Assembly (NCBI RefSeq): GCF_023657595.1
Contig: NZ_CP098323.1
Location: forward strand, 1,574,001-1,638,000
Source: Cytobacillus firmus
Lineage (GTDB): Bacteria; Bacillota; Bacilli; Bacillales; Cytobacillaceae
Direction: 5' to 3'
DNA: 64,000 nt
This document shows positions 54,685-63,302 of this stretch, in pieces. Positions within the stretch are counted from its first letter, which is position 1; each line of letters opens with the position of its first letter. Below the pieces are notes generated by a model. That model saw only the letters and a list, made by a program, of their open reading frames with translations. It was not told the DNA's origin and ran no database searches. Position numbers and translations under genes: made by a program.

Positions 54685-55587
54685 ATGTCTTTGGAAATAT
54701 TCGGTTTCCGTGCACTTTGGAGTCCATATTTCTTTTTATTTGTAGCAGTGATTCTTGCAGGCTACTTTATGTTAACAGTAAAGTATCGTGGAAAATTCAA
54801 TGATAGTGAGCCATTAACTAAAAGGCAGGGTGTGTATTTTACAATCGCTATGATTGTGTTGTATGCGATCAAAGGCTCTCCGCTGGACCTGATGGGCCAT
54901 TTAATGTTTTATGCCCATATGATACAGATGGCTATCCTGTATTTAGTTGTTCCTCCCCTTGTAGTCATGGGAATCCCTCAGTGGGTGTGGAGAAGAGTGG
55001 TTAATCACAAAGCTATTAAACCTGTATTCAGTATTTTTACAAAGCCATTAATCGCCATTATCCTGTTTAATGGAGTATTTTCTATATACCACATACCAGA
55101 TGTTTTTGACGTGGTAAAAACGGATATGATGTTTCATACTGTATATACATCTGGCCTGTTTCTCCTGGCAATCTTTATGTGGTGGCCGACTATTAATGAG
55201 CTTCCTGAAATGGAGTCACTGGACGGCTTGAAAAAGGTAGGATACATTTTTGCAAATGGTGTTTTATTGACTCCTGCATGTGCTCTGATCATTTTTGCAG
55301 ATACACCAATGTACAGCACATATTCTGATCCAAATGCATGGGCACAGGCCCTTCAGTTATGTGTTCCTTCTGCGACACTGGCAAGCCTGAATCTTAGCGG
55401 GCCGGAAATGTTCAATTCAATGTCACTTATACACGATCAGCAGCTTGGCGGGGTCATCATGAAGATTATTCAGGAAATTGTATATGGTTTTATTCTTGCG
55501 CAAATTTTCTATGCATGGTACAAAAAAGAACAGGAAATTACACCATCAGAAGAAGAAACAATACTAAATCCGCATTTAGTAAAATAA
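54685..55587 (+). CDS. ctaG: Cytochrome caa3 assembly factor CtaG (DUF1404/caa3_CtaG)
   Basis: This 300-aa membrane protein of the caa3_CtaG family has seven helices. Conserved motifs include SPLDLMGHLMFYAHMIQM near residue 70, WWPTINELPEM and the later LGGVIMKIIQEIVYG. In B. subtilis CtaG is needed for active caa3 oxidase, probably in CuB delivery; it is unrelated to mitochondrial Cox11. GAGGTGATAGC lies before the ATG. It has its own upstream gap of 180 bp and terminator, so it may be transcribed separately from ctaB-F. Confidence 0.95.
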   Translation: MSLEIFGFRALWSPYFFLFVAVILAGYFMLTVKYRGKFNDSEPLTKRQGVYFTIAMIVLYAIKGSPLDLMGHLMFYAHMIQMAILYLVVPPLVVMGIPQWVWRRVVNHKAIKPVFSIFTKPLIAIILFNGVFSIYHIPDVFDVVKTDMMFHTVYTSGLFLLAIFMWWPTINELPEMESLDGLKKVGYIFANGVLLTPACALIIFADTPMYSTYSDPNAWAQALQLCVPSATLASLNLSGPEMFNSMSLIHDQQLGGVIMKIIQEIVYGFILAQIFYAWYKKEQEITPSEEETILNPHLVK

Positions 55588-55626
55588 AAAATAAACTCCA
55601 GTCAGAGGCTGGAGTTTATTTTTTTG
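55587..55626 (+). terminator. Intrinsic terminator after ctaG
   Basis: A perfect ~15-bp stem (55587-55601 with 55609-55623) ends in T8. Confidence 0.92.
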
Positions 55627-55820
55627 TTAAAAGTTAAGATGTTGGCATATTGCAATGATAATGATCACATGGTTTTAAATAAATATTGAACATTTAAGGA
55701 ACTTTTATTAAAAGCTCATACAGGTTGTTGAAAAATATAGTACACTTTAATAAAATGAACCTGTGATAAAAAACACCGTGAAGAGGAATTTTAAACTGAT
55801 AGTGGAGAGAGGAAGAATTT

Positions 55821-56288
55821 ATGGAATACTCATTACCTATACTCCCTACCATAAGCACGACCTTTATTGTATTAAGTGCAATAACGGTTGCGATTGGTTG
55901 GGTACAAATCAGCAAAAAAAAGCTTGAGGCTCATAAGAAAACAATGACTTTGGCTGCTGTGTTTGCTGTTATTTTCTTTATCATTTATGCCAGCAGAACT
56001 GTTTTTATCGGGAATACTGCATTTGGCGGCCCTGATGATATAAAAATTTATTATACGATGTTCTTAATTTTCCATATTACCCTGGCAACTGTTGGGGCAG
56101 TTTTAGGAATTATCTCGTTATATACGGGCTATAAAAATAAAGTGGCAACACATAGGAAATTGGGACCGATAACCAGTGTGGTCTGGTTTTTTACTGGCAT
56201 AACAGGTGTTGCAGTCTATCTGCTGCTGTATGTTTTCTACCATGGAGGAGAAACCACATCAGTTATAAAAGCAATCCTGGGTACGTAA
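55821..56288 (+). CDS. ctaM: DUF420 membrane protein, CtaM/YozB type oxidase maturation factor
   Basis: This 155-aa protein has four to five membrane helices and matches DUF420, with PTISTTFIVLSAITVAIGW near the start, VFIGNTAFGG in the first loop and FHITLATVGAV in a later helix; His residues there may bind copper or heme. In S. aureus CtaM is required for function of the aa3-type oxidase, and YozB of B. subtilis is its homolog. Here it stands 233 bp after ctaG in the same direction, with its own terminator, supporting an oxidase assembly role. Confidence 0.87.
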   Translation: MEYSLPILPTISTTFIVLSAITVAIGWVQISKKKLEAHKKTMTLAAVFAVIFFIIYASRTVFIGNTAFGGPDDIKIYYTMFLIFHITLATVGAVLGIISLYTGYKNKVATHRKLGPITSVVWFFTGITGVAVYLLLYVFYHGGETTSVIKAILGT

Positions 56289-56299
56289 CAGGTTATGAG

Positions 56300-56330
56300 A
56301 TGCCGCTGGCTGTTTAGCGGTATTTTTTTA
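56300..56330 (+). terminator. Intrinsic terminator after the DUF420 gene
   Basis: The stem ATGCCGCT/AGCGGTAT (one G-T pair) is followed by T6. Confidence 0.75.
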
Positions 56331-56419
56331 TGCCCAAAAAATTATCCGCTTCTTAATTAAAAGGACTTAATAAGTATATGGCGAATAGTTATAATGATAT
56401 TTAATTGGGAGTGAATTTT

Positions 56420-57592
56420 GTGTCGGTAAGTAAATTAACAGAGAATGAATATCTTGAGGCCATGAAGCTTTCCATGTATGCCTTCCAGTACAATGTGCCT
56501 GAAGCTGACATCCCGGCCAGGATGGAACGTTTAAAAAATCATGCCATTTTTGGTATCTGGGAAGGGGAAAGTTTGGCTGCCAAACTTCACATTATCCCCC
56601 TGAAAGTTCATATTAATGGCTTTGAATGGGATATGGGAGGTGTTGCTGGTGTGGCAACATATCCGGAATTCAGAAGAAAAGGGCATGTAAGCAGCCTGAT
56701 CAAGCACGCATTAGCCGAGATGAATAATAAGGATCAGCTCTTTTCATTTTTGCATCCATTTGATATTTCTTTCTATCGGAAATACGGATGGGAGATATTC
56801 ACTGAATATAAGAAAACGCTTATTAAGAAAATAGATTTAAAAATGACGGGAAAACCTTCAGGGACCATTAAGCGATTTACTAAGAACCAGCACACATTAA
56901 CCATCGAAAAGATTTATAAGGAATATATGCAGCGTTATTCAGGAGGGCTTGTAAGAGACTCATACTGGTGGGAGAACTTTGTGTATTCTGATTACCAGAT
57001 TGCGGTGTATTTTAACGACTCAGGTGAAGGACAGGGCTATATATTATTTAAGGTAAAAGACAATAAAATGGATATCGAAGAATTCGCAGCTCTAAATCAG
57101 GAAGCCAGAGTGAATTTATGGAACTTTATCTGTCAGCATGATTCAATGGTTGAGGAAGTAAAGATCATTACATCAGTACACGATCCATTTCCTTATTACC
57201 TGAATCAGCCTAATTTAAAAATGGAGGTTTTTCCGTACTTTATGGGGAGAATCGTCAATGCTGGAAAGTGTCTCGGCCAATATTCTTTCAATGAAAATAG
57301 TGAAAATGTCTTTCTGCATATTGAGGATCACCATGCACCATGGAATAATGGAAGCTACCTAATTGCTGACGAAGGTGTCAGGGTATTTAAAGAGAAAGTA
57401 GGAAGCCAATGCATAAACCCTCCAGCACGAGGTCTGCATATGACTATCAATGCCCTTTCAGCGATTATAATTGGCTATAAGAGGCCAATGGAGTTATATG
57501 ATCTAGGTGAAATTAAAGGTCCAAGAAATGATGCAGAAATACTTGAAAGAAAAATTCCTGTGCAAAAGTCCTTTTTCTATGACTTTTTTTAA
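56420..57592 (+). CDS. Eis-like GNAT acetyltransferase
   Basis: This 390-aa protein has the three-part layout of the Eis family: an N-terminal GNAT domain with GGVAGVATYPEFRRKGHVSSL (acetyl-CoA pyrophosphate binding) and SFYRKYGWE, a second GNAT-like domain (~150-290) and a C-terminal SCP2-like domain. Eis proteins acetylate aminoglycosides or protein lysines; many Bacillus relatives have no known substrate. GTG 56420 follows GGGAGTG by 6 nt and is preferred over TTG 56405. It stands alone next to the oxidase block and is closed by a strong terminator. Confidence 0.88.
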   Translation: MSVSKLTENEYLEAMKLSMYAFQYNVPEADIPARMERLKNHAIFGIWEGESLAAKLHIIPLKVHINGFEWDMGGVAGVATYPEFRRKGHVSSLIKHALAEMNNKDQLFSFLHPFDISFYRKYGWEIFTEYKKTLIKKIDLKMTGKPSGTIKRFTKNQHTLTIEKIYKEYMQRYSGGLVRDSYWWENFVYSDYQIAVYFNDSGEGQGYILFKVKDNKMDIEEFAALNQEARVNLWNFICQHDSMVEEVKIITSVHDPFPYYLNQPNLKMEVFPYFMGRIVNAGKCLGQYSFNENSENVFLHIEDHHAPWNNGSYLIADEGVRVFKEKVGSQCINPPARGLHMTINALSAIIIGYKRPMELYDLGEIKGPRNDAEILERKIPVQKSFFYDFF

Positions 57593-57622
57593 GGAAACTC
57601 AGTTGAGATGTATGCAGGAAAG

Positions 57623-57655
57623 AAAAAGCGTCCAGGCGGACGCTTTTTTACTTTT
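57623..57655. terminator. Terminator between the Eis-like gene and the YtvI-type gene
   Basis: The perfect 11-bp stem AAAAAGCGTCC/GGACGCTTTTT (4-nt loop) has A and T runs, serving both directions. Confidence 0.9.
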
Positions 57656-57664
57656 TTATAAAGT

Positions 57665-58723
57665 TTATATTTTGAAATTCATCTTAATAAGTCCTGCTTC
57701 TTTTGCAGAATTAAAGGCGATGACCAGTAATGGGCCAATGATGAAGCCCAGTATCCCAATGAGTTTCAGCCCTAGATACATAGCTATTAGCGTGGCGAGC
57801 GGAGATAGCCCTATATGGGTGCCCATTACCTTTGGCTCAACTGTTCTGCGGATAATTAAGAGGACGGCTGCAAGAATTGCCAATTGTGTCCCCATAGCTA
57901 CATCTCCTGTCAGTAAATGAAACATTGCCCATGGGCCAACAATGACAATGGAGCCAATAATAGGGATAAAGTCAATAACCCAAATGATTATAGACATAAT
58001 CAATGCCATTTCTGGGTTGATGAATAATAATCCAATCAGGGAAACGATAAAGATAATCACACTTACAAGGAATTGAGCCTTGAAAAAGCCAAATCCGACA
58101 TAAGAAAGCCGTGAGGTCATAAACTTGACTTTATCTGCAGTTTTTTCTGTAAGGTGATTATACAAACCTTTCCTTAATCGCGGCAGATCTATTAAAAACA
58201 AAAATAAGGCAATCAAGTATACGATGAAACTGACAAGATAGTTCGGGATGTTTGTCAGAAGTGCTTTTAAGCTATCAATATCTACGTATGCGACAAGGTC
58301 ATCCTTCGTTTTATTCAAAAAGGATTGAATCTGGATACTTATTTCATTAACAAGGTCTTTAGGAAGGTCTTTGGCAGCATTGGAAAAGTCCGCTTCTGCC
58401 CTGAGCCATGCTTTTGTAATTTCATTAATGTACATAGGAGCATTTTCAACAAGTTTAATGGCTTCAGTTATTACTTTTGTCGTAATAAAGTAGCCTGATA
58501 ATCCAATGAAGAGGACAAATCCTAGAAAAGTAATCAGCACAGATATTCTTCGGCTTATTTTTATTTTAATTTGCAGCAGTTTCACAGCTGGTTCTAGGAT
58601 TAATGCTGTAATAAAAGCAATAACCAGAGGAACAGAAACAGGCAAAATGAAATAAAAAAGGACAGTTATAAGAATTACAGCAATCAATATTAATAAAAAG
58701 CGTTTTGTGAATATTGCAGACAA
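57665..58723 (-). CDS. AI-2E family permease, sporulation protein YtvI type
   Basis: This 352-aa membrane protein has eight or so helices in the AI-2E/PerM layout: two at the N-terminus, a long soluble segment (~75-160) and a C-terminal block with PIIGSIVIVGPWAMFHLLTG and VEPKVMGTHIGLSPLATLIAMYLG. The last is a hallmark of the family and of YtvI. B. subtilis YtvI is sporulation-expressed; a transported substrate has not been shown. The TTG start at 58723 follows GGGAAGGGGA and gives the family length; the open frame runs 25 codons further upstream. Confidence 0.85.
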   Translation of the reverse strand: MSAIFTKRFLLILIAVILITVLFYFILPVSVPLVIAFITALILEPAVKLLQIKIKISRRISVLITFLGFVLFIGLSGYFITTKVITEAIKLVENAPMYINEITKAWLRAEADFSNAAKDLPKDLVNEISIQIQSFLNKTKDDLVAYVDIDSLKALLTNIPNYLVSFIVYLIALFLFLIDLPRLRKGLYNHLTEKTADKVKFMTSRLSYVGFGFFKAQFLVSVIIFIVSLIGLLFINPEMALIMSIIIWVIDFIPIIGSIVIVGPWAMFHLLTGDVAMGTQLAILAAVLLIIRRTVEPKVMGTHIGLSPLATLIAMYLGLKLIGILGFIIGPLLVIAFNSAKEAGLIKMNFKI

Positions 58724-58879
58724 AATAAATCCCCTTCCCAATTTTGTTAACCAACAAAAGACCGTAACACTTTGTTTATAGTATGCATTAAATATCATAA
58801 AAACTAAAAATAAAACGATTTAAAGCTGAGAGATTATTGCCCTTATATAAAAAATCGTAAAGAAAGAAGTGAACGGAAG

Positions 58880-59230
58880 ATGCATAACGACCATCTTGAC
58901 TTCGAGACGATTCAGGCAGCCAGTGATATAATCTCCGCAATCGTAGAATCCAGCCTGGAGGAAAGAAAGAGTGTTATTCCTCTTAAGCATGAAAGATTCA
59001 CTTTCTTTAAGAGAAAAAAAAAACCTATTTCCATCACTTTTAGTAACACTGAAGTATATTTAAAAATTAAGCTTAACATAGTAAATGGAAAAAATATTTT
59101 GGAGGAAACTCTCCGGATTCAGAAAGAAATCAAGGATGAAATTGTCCATTTAACTGGACTGGAGGTTAAAAGAGTGGATCTCTCAGTCCAAAAAATTATA
59201 TATGCAGGAAGCACTCTTTCAGAGAACTAA
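58880..59230 (+). CDS. Asp23/Gls24-like protein
   Basis: This 116-aa protein has, in its second half, a pattern typical of the Asp23/Gls24 envelope-stress family (VYLKIKLNIVNGKNILEETL, then TGLEVKRVDLSVQKI), with beta strand, loop and helix in the expected order. The first half is more divergent and carries a basic patch FFKRKKKP. Members sit near the membrane and affect envelope homeostasis. Function here is not known. It starts at ATG and is followed by a strong terminator. The neighbours are unrelated genes, and B. subtilis has no obvious counterpart at this location. Confidence 0.65.
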   Translation: MHNDHLDFETIQAASDIISAIVESSLEERKSVIPLKHERFTFFKRKKKPISITFSNTEVYLKIKLNIVNGKNILEETLRIQKEIKDEIVHLTGLEVKRVDLSVQKIIYAGSTLSEN

Positions 59231-59255
59231 ATTTTAAAGGTCTAAAGTTTATGTA

Positions 59256-59288
59256 AAAAAGACGCATGATGTTCATGCGTCTTTTCCA
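59256..59288. terminator. Bidirectional terminator after the Asp23-like gene
   Basis: The perfect 13-bp stem AAAAGACGCATGA/TCATGCGTCTTTT has A and T runs at its ends and a TGT loop. Confidence 0.9.
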
Positions 59289-59324
59289 TGCAGAAAATAA
59301 ATTCAATTTTAATGCAAGTTGAAA

Positions 59325-59684
59325 TTACTCAGCGAATTGGTCAATCTCTGCTTTTATCTCATTTAGAGTTTTTTCGCACTGACTTACTAATGATTTAGGG
59401 AAGCTTTCGCCTTCACCATATTCTATCCCATGCGGATAATAATGTTTGCCCAGCAGCGGTGTCATAAGCTGGATAGTTGCTCTATGAGCTCCTACATCTC
59501 CTTCAGCCGCATATCCAAATACACGAAGGTAAAAAACACCCTCTTTTAATTCGAATTTACGGTCATATGTAACTCTTTCATAATCCCATTGCCCTTCGCG
59601 GACCAGGCCGTGAGAAAGCATTACTTCATCTAAGCGGGTTAAGTCTGCTTTTTTATTTTCCAGACCTGTGTTTTCAAACTTCAT
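59325..59684 (-). CDS. ylbA: YugN-like family protein (YlbA position)
   Basis: This 119-aa soluble protein has the YugN-like pattern: an N-terminal GLENKKADLTRLDEVML, WDYERVTYDRKFE and FYLRVFGYA in the middle, and LGKHYYPHGIEY near the end. Family function is unknown. CAGGAGGG lies 7 nt before the ATG at 59684; the upstream extension of ~42 codons lacks a ribosome site. It stands ahead of ylbB, the place of B. subtilis ylbA, which has the same length, so I use that name with moderate confidence. Confidence 0.75.
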   Translation of the reverse strand: MKFENTGLENKKADLTRLDEVMLSHGLVREGQWDYERVTYDRKFELKEGVFYLRVFGYAAEGDVGAHRATIQLMTPLLGKHYYPHGIEYGEGESFPKSLVSQCEKTLNEIKAEIDQFAE

Positions 59685-59917
59685 AATTGTCCCTCCTGAA
59701 AACATCCATGGTTCTGTTGAACGATCCATGTATAATTTTAACAAGTTTATCTCAAATTTAATAATAGTAGAAAAAAGCGTAACTTGCAACGGATTCATGC
59801 AAGAAAACATCCTTCTCTTAAAGAACGTTAGCTGAACTGCCGTAATTTAACGCCTGGCTGGCATATCTTGAGCAACTGGAACTCGCAGCTGCCAAATTGT
59901 GAAAGGGGAAGCGTCAA

Positions 59918-60547
59918 TTGCAGAAATACAAAGCCATCAGTCTCTTCTTTTTTATAATATTATTAACACCACAGCCTGCAGGTGCTGCAGCTGATTACAG
60001 AGTTGAGCAAAAGGATACACTTTGGGAAATTGCGCTAAGATTCCAGAGAGATCTGCAGGAAATTATTAATAGCAATCCTCAGATAGAAAATCCTGATTTA
60101 ATTTTTCCTGGTGAAGTTATTATCATTCCCGACCATGGAAAGAAGATTGCTATGCCCAAAATGGATCAAAATGAAAATAAACTTATGAGGCTGGCCAACG
60201 AAAAACGAAGAGAATTAAGGCTAAAGCCATTGTCTGTAGATTTGAAGCTGAATGGTGCTGCCCAAAAAAAGTCTTTGGATATGATGAAATTACAATATGT
60301 TTCACATAATTCTCCTACATATGGAAATCCTATAGAAATGTTAAGGAATCAGCAAATTTCTTTTCGGACCGTAAAGGAGAATATCGGGGCGGGCTATAAA
60401 ACAGCTGATGAAATGTTTGATGCCTGGATGAATTCCGCAGTCCACAGGGAAAATATTCTAAACAAAAAGGCAACTCATATTGGTTCCGGATATAGTCAAG
60501 GAGGCCTGCACGGTCACTATTGGACCATATTCATTGTTGAAAAATAA
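59918..60547 (+). CDS. Secreted LysM-CAP domain protein
   Basis: This 209-aa exported protein has a signal peptide cleaved about residue 25 (PAGAAADY), a LysM peptidoglycan-binding domain (~27-75, DYRVEQKDTLWEIALRF and PDLIFPGEVIIIP) and a CAP/SCP domain (~85-205) with HNSP, ENIGAGY, WMNSAVHRENIL and YWTIFIV motifs. Unlike SafA-type coat proteins it has a full CAP domain. It may act at the cell wall or spore coat. It starts at TTG behind GAAAGGGG. ylbB follows after 13 nt, so the two may be cotranscribed. Confidence 0.87.
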   Translation: MQKYKAISLFFFIILLTPQPAGAAADYRVEQKDTLWEIALRFQRDLQEIINSNPQIENPDLIFPGEVIIIPDHGKKIAMPKMDQNENKLMRLANEKRRELRLKPLSVDLKLNGAAQKKSLDMMKLQYVSHNSPTYGNPIEMLRNQQISFRTVKENIGAGYKTADEMFDAWMNSAVHRENILNKKATHIGSGYSQGGLHGHYWTIFIVEK

Positions 60548-60560
60548 AGGAGGATAAAAA

Positions 60561-60992
60561 ATGGAAAAAATCCGCGATATTATGACAGACGAGGTTGAAA
60601 GCTGTTCTCTATTGGACAATGTTTATGAAGTGGCAGTTAAGATGAAAGAACTAAACGTAGGGGCTATCCCGATTGTGGATAATGATAAACTCGTCGGAAT
60701 GATAACTGACCGGGATATCGTACTTCGCTGTGTAGCAGAAAAACACCCTGCTTCTTCTAAGGTAGAAGATATTATGAGCAGCCATTTAGTAACTGTATCG
60801 AGGGATACAGAGTCTCGGGAAGCAGCCCGCTTAATGGCAGAACATCAAATCCGCAGGCTTCCTGTTGTGGAAGGTGACAAGCTTGTGGGGATAGTATCAC
60901 TAGGTGACTTTGCCGTGCGTCATTTAACAGATGACCAGGCTGGAGAAGCTCTTACTGATATTTCTAAACACGAAACTGAAGCACAGCATTAA
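60561..60992 (+). CDS. ylbB: CBS-domain protein YlbB
   Basis: This 143-aa protein is a single Bateman module of two CBS repeats (residues ~5-60 and ~68-125): IRDIMTDEVESC, VGAIPIVDNDKLVGMITDRDI, then VEDIMSSHLVTVS and RRLPVVEGDKLVGIVSLGD. Such modules sense adenosine nucleotides or related ligands, but the ligand is unknown here. AGGAGG precedes the ATG by about 7 nt. It matches B. subtilis YlbB in size and location before ylbC. Confidence 0.92.
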   Translation: MEKIRDIMTDEVESCSLLDNVYEVAVKMKELNVGAIPIVDNDKLVGMITDRDIVLRCVAEKHPASSKVEDIMSSHLVTVSRDTESREAARLMAEHQIRRLPVVEGDKLVGIVSLGDFAVRHLTDDQAGEALTDISKHETEAQH

Positions 60993-61021
60993 GAGGACAC
61001 CATCTGGGTGTTCTTTTTTTG
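60990..61021 (+). terminator. Intrinsic terminator after ylbB
   Basis: An imperfect ~9-bp stem (AGAGGACACC region with GGTGTTCT) ends in T7, directly at the ylbB stop. Confidence 0.75.
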
Positions 61022-61175
61022 CAGCAAATGCTGTTACAGAACTAATTGAAAATAATAGATAAACAATACACCTAATGGTATGATTAATAGTATATTTGCA
61101 ATAATTTCTATTTAGATTCCATTTAGCATTACGCCTGCTTGAATACAGCGAGTAAAAGAAGGGAGGTACGGTTCT

Positions 61176-62243
61176 CTGAGAGCACTTTTCCGAATTTTAA
61201 TATTGATTTGCATTTTTCTGGCAGCAGGTTTTTACATCGATATTGGGCGTAAAGATAAAGGGGAGATCCTTGTCAGTCAGGAAAATACAATAAAGGATAT
61301 AAATAATAAGGAAAATAACTTATCTTCCAATACGGGGTTTCCTGAAAAGGGTGTGGCCTCACTAATGGGAAAATCAGCTGGGGAGCTTAAAGAAAGTTTG
61401 GGAGAGCCGTCCAGAATAGATCCCTCTTTTTATGGATACGATTGGTGGATATATAATAAAAGCGGCACTGAGTATATTCAGGCTGGCGTCAGCAATAAAA
61501 AAGTGGTTAGTTTGTTTGCGACAGGCGAAGATTCAGACATTTATCCTTTCAAAATAGGGCAGCCAATTGGTGAATTATATTCATCCGTCTTTTTTGAAAC
61601 GGAATTCAGTCTCAAAGTAAAAGACAGCTCATACCGTTTCGAGTTATCTGAAGATGACCTTAATACAAGGCCGCTTGTTATGGTTGGTGAGTACTATGCA
61701 CAGCTTAATATAGATAGATTTACAGGGACGCTTTCCAGCGTGAGGTTAATGGATGCAGCCACTTTAATTAAGCTTCGCCCGTATGAAATGGTTTACCGTG
61801 GTGAATTATTGGAGCCCCCTTTGCCTTCTCCTGCTTTTGAAGACGAAGTGGAGAGAGCGAAAGAGAAGCAAATTTTCGACATTACCAATGTTATAAGAGT
61901 CAGACACAATTTAAAGCCGCTGAAATGGGATGATCTGACTGCAGCGGCAGCTTTAGCTCATAGCAAAGATATGTATGAAACAAAAGACTTTTCTCATACT
62001 TCTAAAACTTACGGCGATTTGGCGGACCGGCTTGAAGCTGCGGAGGTCTCATATGAGGCTGCGGGGGAAAACATAGCTGCAAATTATACAGATGCTCCCG
62101 CTGTTGTTGAAGGATGGCTTAACAGCAAAGGCCATCGGGATAGTCTGCTGAAAGAAGAGTTTACCCATCTTGGAGTTGGAGTTTATAAAAAGCATTATAC
62201 GCAAAATTTCATAAAAAAAGCTGATGGAGAAGGTAAAAAGTGA
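61176..62243 (+). CDS. ylbC: Secreted CAP-domain protein YlbC (likely CTG start)
   Basis: This protein of about 355 aa has an N-terminal signal/anchor helix, a CAP-associated N-terminal domain (~60-200, LGEPSRIDPSFYGYDWWIYN) and a C-terminal CAP/SCP domain (~215-335) with AHSKDM, FSHTSKTYGD, AAGENIAANY, WLNSKGHRDSLL and HLGVGVY. The first usual start is TTG 61203 with no ribosome site. A CTG at 61176, 9 nt after GGGAGG, gives a proper basic signal start (RALFRILILICIF), so I choose it. Function of YlbC is unknown; CAP proteins act outside the cell. Confidence 0.82.
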   Translation: MRALFRILILICIFLAAGFYIDIGRKDKGEILVSQENTIKDINNKENNLSSNTGFPEKGVASLMGKSAGELKESLGEPSRIDPSFYGYDWWIYNKSGTEYIQAGVSNKKVVSLFATGEDSDIYPFKIGQPIGELYSSVFFETEFSLKVKDSSYRFELSEDDLNTRPLVMVGEYYAQLNIDRFTGTLSSVRLMDAATLIKLRPYEMVYRGELLEPPLPSPAFEDEVERAKEKQIFDITNVIRVRHNLKPLKWDDLTAAAALAHSKDMYETKDFSHTSKTYGDLADRLEAAEVSYEAAGENIAANYTDAPAVVEGWLNSKGHRDSLLKEEFTHLGVGVYKKHYTQNFIKKADGEGKK

Positions 62244-62270
62244 AAAGAGCCTATATTAAGGCTCTTTTTT
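62243..62270. terminator. Bidirectional terminator between ylbC and the 124-aa gene
   Basis: The 10-bp stem AAAAGAGCCT/AGGCTCTTTT encloses the ends of both convergent genes. Confidence 0.85.
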
Positions 62271-62630
62271 ACTATTAGCAATCTGAATTCGGCCAACCTG
62301 AAAATAGTCATCCTTCCAATTTCCATACAAGTGGACAGAATCACCGATCTTGACAGAAGGAATTGAAGCATTAGTCATTAAAGGAGTAATTTTTTTTATA
62401 TTTGAATGCTTGAGGCCCTTTGTTCGGACGGTCAGTTCAAGAACATGTACATAGCGGCTGTAATTATAGCGCTGCCTGCTCTCGCTAAGATGGATGACTT
62501 CGCCTGAAATAATGGCTTCCTCGGGAACATCTGCAAGGCTCGCCCACTTCTCATGACCTTCCCGCATTTCCTTTTTTGTCAGCCAATAAAAATAAAGGCA
62601 AATAATTGGAATAACGATAGCGGTGACCAT
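62256..62630 (-). CDS. Small membrane-anchored protein of unknown function
   Basis: This 124-aa protein has an N-terminal hydrophobic helix (residues ~2-18, AIVIPIICLYFYWL) followed by a soluble domain rich in beta strands. The segment IISGEVIHLSESRQRYNYSRYVH and the later IKIGDSVHLYGN and YFQVGRIQIA resemble an OB-fold-like or small beta barrel. I do not recognise a family. AGGTGGGAAG precedes the ATG. It lies 14 nt after the thioesterase gene in the same direction and probably shares its transcript. Confidence 0.7.
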   Translation of the reverse strand: MVTAIVIPIICLYFYWLTKKEMREGHEKWASLADVPEEAIISGEVIHLSESRQRYNYSRYVHVLELTVRTKGLKHSNIKKITPLMTNASIPSVKIGDSVHLYGNWKDDYFQVGRIQIANSKKEP

Positions 62631-62644
62631 CTTCCCACCTGCCT

Positions 62645-63142
62645 TTAATTATTTACATTTTTCTTTTCGATGATAAAAAAGCTGCCTGTTGCCTGTGCAA
62701 TTTTTCTTCCATCAGAACGGAGTACATCTGCAGATAATACCATGCTTTTTGTTCCCTTATGGTCAATTGTCGCTTTGCATGTTACGTATTCCCCTTTGCC
62801 GACTGCAAGATAATGAATATTCAACTGTGTCGTAACAGCACCAAAACCCTCAGGAAGCAGCGAAGCCGCAAGTGTTCCCATTGCAGAATCAATAATTGTA
62901 GCGGTTATTCCCCCATGGAGAATTCCTAGCGGATTATTGACGATCTTACTTAAAGGAACTGTCAGTATGCATTCCTCTTCAGTTATGTGCCGTTCCATAT
63001 GGAGCAGTCCGCCAATATAAGAGCTGTTTTTGCCGGTTTGTTTTTTATGAAAACCTAAAAGCAGGGATTCTAAAGCGGTTAATTCTTCGTCAGTCGCATT
63101 CCTGGTGCACTGATCAAATAATTCCATAAGATCTCGATTCAT
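62645..63142 (-). CDS. PaaI-family hotdog thioesterase
   Basis: This 165-aa protein has a hotdog-fold thioesterase domain with the motif NPLGILHGGITATIIDSAMG (residues ~78-97), in which HGG and the following Asp form the active site. A ~40-residue helical N-terminus precedes it. It hydrolyses acyl-CoA or phenylacetyl-CoA-like esters; substrate unknown. AAAGGTG precedes the ATG. It is first in a two-gene unit, divergent from ylbD, and appears inserted between ylbC and ylbD relative to B. subtilis. Confidence 0.85.
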   Translation of the reverse strand: MNRDLMELFDQCTRNATDEELTALESLLLGFHKKQTGKNSSYIGGLLHMERHITEEECILTVPLSKIVNNPLGILHGGITATIIDSAMGTLAASLLPEGFGAVTTQLNIHYLAVGKGEYVTCKATIDHKGTKSMVLSADVLRSDGRKIAQATGSFFIIEKKNVNN

Positions 63143-63302
63143 TATTATTCACCTTTCAATATGTTTCTGCATTCATATATTACCATTAATGGCTGAATTT
63201 TTGAATTTTAATGGACCAATTAAAGCAGACATAAATATTCACCTTTTTCATTCATATTCATATGGTATTATAGGCATTTGCATTAGAACGAGGTGATATT
63301 TC

